Assembly (NCBI GenBank): GCA_002081555.1 | Contig: MZNV01002878.1 | Span: 1-20,590, forward strand | Direction: 5' to 3' | DNA from: Protostelium mycophagum | Taxonomy: Eukaryota > Evosea > Variosea > Protosteliida > Protosteliaceae | DNA length: 20,590 nt | Shown here: in pieces, positions 16,473 to 20,590 of the stretch | Position numbering within the stretch: the first letter of the stretch is position 1 | Layout of the letters: each line of letters opens with the position of its first letter | Notes under the pieces: model-generated | Told to the model about the DNA's origin: nothing | Database searches by the model: none | Seen by the model: the letters and a program-made list of their open reading frames with translations, nothing else | Position numbers and translations under genes: made by a program

Positions 16473-19117
16473 ATGACAATATCAGGAGATCGGCGGCAGA
16501 AAGGATCAGAACGCGGTTCTCGAAATCTGCTTGATTCTTTTCGGTTAAGGTCAGGACAAAGGCGGACAAATTCTTTGGTAGCAGCGGGAAGAACGCTCAA
16601 TCTGCAACAGAAGAAGGGCGCACACGATTCTAGAACTCTTTTCTGGCATGAGCGATATTTTCGCTCCAGACACACCAGCTGAAACCAATTGTCGTGCTTC
16701 GAACCACTTTGAGCAACGTCTGAGGCGTCACTGTTCTATTAATGTGACTGTGAGGGCATTGGTCTTGAGGTGAGTCAGCATTTACTCCAGAAATATATGG
16801 CTTTGGGGTTTGAGGTCCTCAAACCAAGCTGGTCTGTCAAAAATATTTCGTGGCCTGCCATGTCAATCTACACCGCGAAAAAATCCCGCTTTATTGTGAT
16901 TTCAAATCATCAGAAGATGACAAACGAACGGTTATCATTCAATTTGGATTTTAGAACAGCGGACCAAAAACAAAACGAAGACTATTCAACAGATGACTTC
17001 TCAAAATCAGCCCGGATCATACTTCCTCGCAGTGATCATAATCCAGGCAAGAGCCATCGAACAACGGAGGAGCTAAGACATCTATCTATCGCGTTACAGA
17101 GATTAAAACTACTTCCACAACCAATCACGGAGGAATTATTGGTGATGAAGCACCAGTCACTCTTAGAATGTACTTCCAAAGAGAGCAGTGCCAAGATCTT
17201 AGAGATGGACGTGGCCATGATGGAGTCATATCTGAGTAGATTAAAGACATACAGAGATAAAAAGCAGAGAGATGAGGAGATTGAGATCCTGGAAGTAGAA
17301 GAGGACCAAGTAAAAGTCTCTATTTTAAAATCTTTTTTCCATGTTTGTGCAGGCGTATACCGAATTTTTCTTTCAAAACTCTCACATCTTGATTTGAATA
17401 TTCTTGGCTGAAGATTTCAAGGACTGTCTGGCTCCTGATGAAAAGATGTTGAGGTCCATGGGGGATGTGAATGAGTCACAAAGAGGTTACATGATCCAAG
17501 ACGTGTCGAGAGGGACCTCTATCTTTCCACTGTCTGCATCCAACACCGTGGATGATGACCCATTCCCAACTAATTTCACTTGGATTGAAACGATTATTTT
17601 TGATAAGTGGGTTTTTTATATTTGATTTTCTTAATCTTTTAAATTTTAATTTTTTGTGGCATAAATTTATTTTCGAATTTGAAAGTTGATATAAAGAGAC
17701 AAAGGATAAATGAAACAGGAGTAGCGTGGCAATATTGGGCACACCGCAAGGATGCGATTGTATAGATGAATGTAGAGAAGATACGTGTTCTTGTGCCATA
17801 AAAAACCCAAATAGACGTGAGTGGTTTTTATTTTCATTCTTCTGTGCCAAGAATCTTATTCCAATGCGACGGTTTTCATTAAAATAAAACAGAATTTGGA
17901 TACAACGCACAGAAACTATTGAAAAGCACCGCAGACGACATGCTGTACGAATGCAACAAGAACTGCGGTTGTAATTCGAGTTGTAGAAATAGAGTCATGC
18001 AAAATGGTAGTCAAATACGGATTCAGGTGAATTTGTTTCAGAATAAAATAACAATCCAAGCGAACAAGCTGCGGCAAAGCCGCCGAAATATGTTCACCGT
18101 GGTTTTGCTCTTGCGCGACGGGCTCGAATTCCCGCCTTTGGTAAGAACGCACGTTAGTCAATGCAAATATCAAGCTGTTGCTATGGGCTTAACGTGTTAC
18201 TACCGGGAATTTGAAATCTCTGTGTAATAAAAAATTAATGCAGCACAACTCTGTATGCGATGGCCAAGATAAACATAACGCTGTGAAATAAACATAACGC
18301 TGTGAATGAATGAAAAAATAATGCAATACAACTCTGTCTACAACGCAGTAGTACAAAAGCTTGCATTGTTTCAATTGTTACAAAGTCAAACTGCGACACC
18401 ATCGTCATAGTTTTGACTTGTAACAGTTGTTCAAGACAACCAATAGAGGATGGGCTGCCCGCTCACTGCAGAATATCCCCAAGGGTACTTTTGTCTCAGA
18501 GTACGCCGGAGAAATAGTTTCTCCGGAGGAGGCAGAACAACGCGGGAAAATTTATGATTCTGTACACTGCAGCTATCTATTTGGTGAAGCAAAAAAAATC
18601 TTAAAATCAAACATGACGAGTTGTAGATCTAGACTATTTAACAAAAGAAGAGGTTTATACGTGAGTCTATTTTTATTTATTTTTCAACATTTTTTCGAGC
18701 GAAAAAAATTTCAATTGATTCCAAGAATTTCAAGTGAAATTTCACAAAAAGATCTGCAGAGGAGTATTACCGTATTGACAATAATAGAATCGACGCTTAC
18801 TGGTACGGGAATGTGTCGAGATTCTACAATCACTCTTGTGACCCAAATTTGAGGATTATTCCAGTAAGTTTTTCCATATTATTTTTTCATTTTTTCATTC
18901 ATTTTTGGAAGAAAATCCACCGTCTACAACGATTCGTGACATCATACAGATCGTGCAAGATGTCATAACACCGGATTTCTACCACTTGGCTTTTTTCGCG
19001 GTGCGGGACATCAAAGCGGGAGAAGAGCTCACCTTTGACTATAGATATGAAAGACTCCAAGACAATAATATAGTTTGCCACTGTGGCGCAGAGTCATGCC
19101 GCGGCTGGTTGTTATAA
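16473..19117 (+). CDS. SUV39-class histone H3K9 methyltransferase (SET)
   Basis: Ten exons: 16473-16549, 16611-16769, 16955-17309, 17422-17606, 17725-17816, 17893-18026, 18427-18583, 18627-18660, 18752-18863, 18950-19117; 490 residues (438 if translation starts at ATG 16648). The first 240 residues are charged and helix-prone, with no chromodomain or ankyrin repeats seen. Pre-SET, about 265-330, has the nine-Cys pattern (GCDCIDECREDTCSC, then ECNKNCGCNSSC) that holds three zincs. SET, about 335-470, shows RGWAARSLQNIPKGTFVSEY, YLFDLD, YYRIDA-like, the SAM-site NHSCDPNL and ELTFDY. Post-SET is CHCGAESCRGWLL at the extreme C-terminus. This layout identifies SUV39/G9a-type enzymes that methylate H3K9 to silence chromatin. 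Exon 8 is a 34-nt microexon that supplies the DLDY segment. The intron ending 17421 uses TTCAAG as acceptor and is the least certain. AATAAA at 19141. Confidence 0.92.
18027..18426 (+). other. Outsized 400-bp intron of the methyltransferase gene
   Basis: This intron separates the pre-SET exon (ends IRIQ) from the SET exon (starts LFKTTNRGW). It contains the hairpin GCGGC-AAA-GCCGC (18071-18083), a perfect 19-bp tandem repeat (18269-18306) and two near copies of AATGCANNACAACTCTGT (18237-18254 and 18320-18337). No coding exon is seen. Confidence 0.6.
18269..18306. repeat. 19-bp perfect tandem repeat
   Basis: ATAAACATAACGCTGTGAA occurs at 18269-18287 and again at 18288-18306 without change, inside the 400-bp intron of the methyltransferase gene. 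Confidence 0.9.
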
Positions 19118-19140
19118 ATAGAACAATTTTTTTTGCAAAT

Positions 19141-19146
19141 AATAAA
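19141..19146 (+). terminator. Poly(A) signal of the methyltransferase gene
   Basis: AATAAA lies 24 nt after the TAA at 19115-19117. The convergent SOUL gene ends at 19222, so the two 3' UTRs share or nearly share a 104-bp spacer. Confidence 0.6.
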
Positions 19147-19221
19147 ATTTACAAGTGAAAAAACGAGGAAAAAATTTATAAAAAAAGAAGAAAAAGAATT
19201 AAAAGTAGAGGAAGATGTGAT

Positions 19222-20034
19222 TTATGGCTGGTGTGCGCCTTCTTGTTCGAAATCGATGTCCACCATGGCCTCATTCGTTCTCAAAAATCCTGGAGTCCAA
19301 GGAGGGTTGTACTGTGCCAACATCGGCTTACTCAACATCTTTCTCTGTCAGCTTATGACCGGTATGATGATAAAGAGTTACCTTGATGTTGTCTCTGTTG
19401 AGGACTTGGGCCAAAGCGTCCAAGCGAGGAGCCGCAGAACCGTCATTTATTCTGTATCTGCCAGAGAACCTGCTGGGTGAGTAATTTTATTTTTAAAATG
19501 TCTTTGAGCGCAGGACCCACCTCTGTACAGCGACGGTTCTGCCGGGAATCTGCTTGATGTGAGCCTCAGGATTAGTCGGCTTGGGCAAGTCCTCCAACTT
19601 TTTGTACTTGGAGGGTAAGAGGAGGATGAGTTCTTTGCCGCTGTCTTCTTGCTGGCTCATGACGGGGACTGTCATGGCGATCTGTGTCGGTCATCATTTA
19701 TTGTGATGATCGCGACGAACCTTCTCGCCAGATTCGGCGGCAATCACGGGGACAGTCATGGCAATCTTCTCGGAACCACCTTCTTCTCTTGTGTTCTCTC
19801 CGAATATGTACCCGGCTACTCTCATAAAATCTTCGTATTGATTTCCTGTCATCCTTCCAGAGTGAGCAAGTGATGGTGACATACGGAAACCTACTTTCCA
19901 ACGATGGCAAGCTGTGATGGATACCTTCTGATCTCGTAATCTTCAGTCTTCTTCACAAGTGTCCAAGCAGGCTCTTCATTGGCCTTTTCCCAATACCCAA
20001 AACCTTCGTAGATAAATTCGAAAAGTGGAAACAT
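19222..20034 (-). CDS. SOUL/HEBP-family heme-binding protein
   Basis: Five exons: 20034-19895, 19853-19721, 19681-19521, 19469-19382, 19326-19222; 208 residues, the normal length for the family. Family features in order are EEPAWTLVKKTEDYEIRRYP at the start, YEDFMRVAGYIFGEN, two EKIAMTVPV motifs about 15 residues apart (common in this family), LPSKYKKLEDLPKP, RFSGRY, and the C-terminal QYNPPWTPGFLRTNEAMVDI. SOUL proteins bind heme or tetrapyrroles in a beta-barrel and are mostly cytosolic; there is no signal peptide here. The third intron ends CCCAGCAG (a NAGNAG acceptor), so one residue may be included or skipped; the downstream AG gives the usual VQRFSG. Start at 20034 is the only ATG in frame. 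It runs convergent to the methyltransferase gene. Confidence 0.94.
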
Positions 20035-20433
20035 GTTGCTTGTGATGTGTTGTTCGTGATTTATTTCGCTTTGTTTGTTTTCCACGAAAAACACGGGCGA
20101 ACGTCTACAACGATCGTCTGCGTCAGTTTTGAAGGTTTTTGATGAGGAAGTCACGTTTTCTCCACCGAACTTCGAAATCAAGGTGAACAATAAACTATTT
20201 AAAGTTAGTTTGAAGTGATGCCGCGCTTGTGAAAGTTGCTGTTGTTTGGTTTGTTGGTTCCGTTCAAGCCACTCAGTTGCGGCTTCAGGCCTTTAGATTC
20301 CGAACCTGCGATCTCGCCTCGACAACTGAACATTCCCTGGGTGACAGGGTTCATTGGTTTCGTGGAACCCCGAAACACGCGTTTTTACGGTTTCGGGCGG
20401 AAAGACTGCCCGGCATTTGCACCAGCACGAACC
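20035..20433. other. Spacer between SOUL and the right-edge gene
   Basis: About 400 bp with no supported gene. It should contain the SOUL promoter (minus) and the promoter and 5' UTR of the plus-strand exon at 20434. It includes GTCTACAACG (20103-20112), the recurrent word otherwise concentrated in introns; this could mark an unrecognised 5' UTR intron. Confidence 0.45.
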
Positions 20434-20490
20434 ATGGTGTCCGGCAACACCTTCGAATCTCAAGTGGACGGTCCTGAACATGTTATCCAG
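20434..20490 (+). CDS. Possible first coding exon, gene continues past window
   Basis: ATG at 20434 opens a 19-codon frame (MVSGNTFESQVDGPEHVIQ) that stops at CAG followed by GTATTA, a usable splice donor, and ends in phase 0 like most introns here. The sequence GACCATGG-like context around the ATG is favourable. Nothing can be said about function from 19 residues, and the following exon lies beyond the right edge or in the last 100 bp, where none is clear. Confidence 0.4.
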
Positions 20491-20590
20491 GTATTATATG
20501 TAGAAGAATGCATCTTGTCAATCGGTGTCACATTTTGCAAAACGACTCGGGTTGATTTTCTTCTTAAGGATACAGTTGCCTGTCGATCAA

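Noticed and set aside
16770-16954. Open plus-strand frame from 16770 (MSQHLLQKYMALGF) leading into the methyltransferase exon
   Set aside because: GTGAGT at 16770 and TTTTAG at 16954 splice the upstream SUV39 exon in phase. The region reads as an intron although the frame happens to be open.
19682-19853. Two EKIAMTVPV motifs in the SOUL protein as an exon duplication
   Set aside because: A doubled motif of this kind is a normal feature of many SOUL-family proteins.
1-20590. CRISPR arrays, bacterial operons, integrases or phage genes
   Set aside because: None is present. Genes are intron-rich and eukaryotic throughout, and the tandem repeats lack unique spacers.

Overview
The window is nuclear DNA of a eukaryote with a compact, intron-dense genome. 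It has about 60 predicted spliceosomal introns with GT-AG ends, mostly 39-60 bp, the standard genetic code, short gaps between genes and several divergent gene pairs. The gene set (Ras, RGS, a Cbl-type phosphotyrosine module, SH2 domains, a SUV39-class H3K9 methyltransferase, PLAA, DCAF7/WDR68, a SOUL heme protein) fits Amorphea. An amoebozoan or a unicellular relative of animals seems more likely than an animal, plant or fungus, but the species cannot be fixed from the sequence.

Layout. 1-1080: AT-rich, with a decayed tandem protein repeat that includes a perfect 132-bp duplication. 1112-1191 (-): tRNA-Leu(CAG). 1286-3021 (-): DCAF7/WDR68 homologue lacking a stretch near its C-terminus. 3165-6678 (+): PLAA/Ufd3/Doa1 homologue, 18 exons, divergent from DCAF7. 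6924-7809 (+): Ras GTPase. 8492-11492 (+): unrecognised 787-residue coiled-coil protein with a hydrophobic N-terminal segment and strongly biased codon use. 11755-12300 (-): acidic, disordered-looking protein. 12451-16441 (-): 15-exon gene for RGS + Cbl-type tyrosine-kinase-binding module (4H/EF/SH2) + a second SH2, without a RING finger; a second tRNA-Leu(CAG) lies in one of its introns. 16473-19117 (+): H3K9 methyltransferase (pre-SET/SET/post-SET), divergent from the RGS gene. 19222-20034 (-): SOUL heme-binding protein. 20434 to the right edge (+): possible first exon of another gene.

Common threads. Ras, the RGS protein and the SH2/Cbl module are all signalling components. Two unrelated genes (PLAA; Cbl-like) belong to families tied to ubiquitin, although the Cbl-like protein has lost the E3 (RING) part. 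The most unusual gene is the RGS-Cbl-SH2 fusion: its Cbl-type SH2 has His in place of the phosphotyrosine-binding Arg, while the added C-terminal SH2 keeps the Arg. The most unusual non-coding signal is a short word, CTACAAC/GTTGTAG (fullest form CCATCTACAACG), found about 25 times in either orientation and mostly in introns, often 17-24 nt before the 3' splice site or forming it. All exon structures were derived by hand from reading frame, GT-AG sites, phase and recalled family resemblance; none is backed by transcripts.
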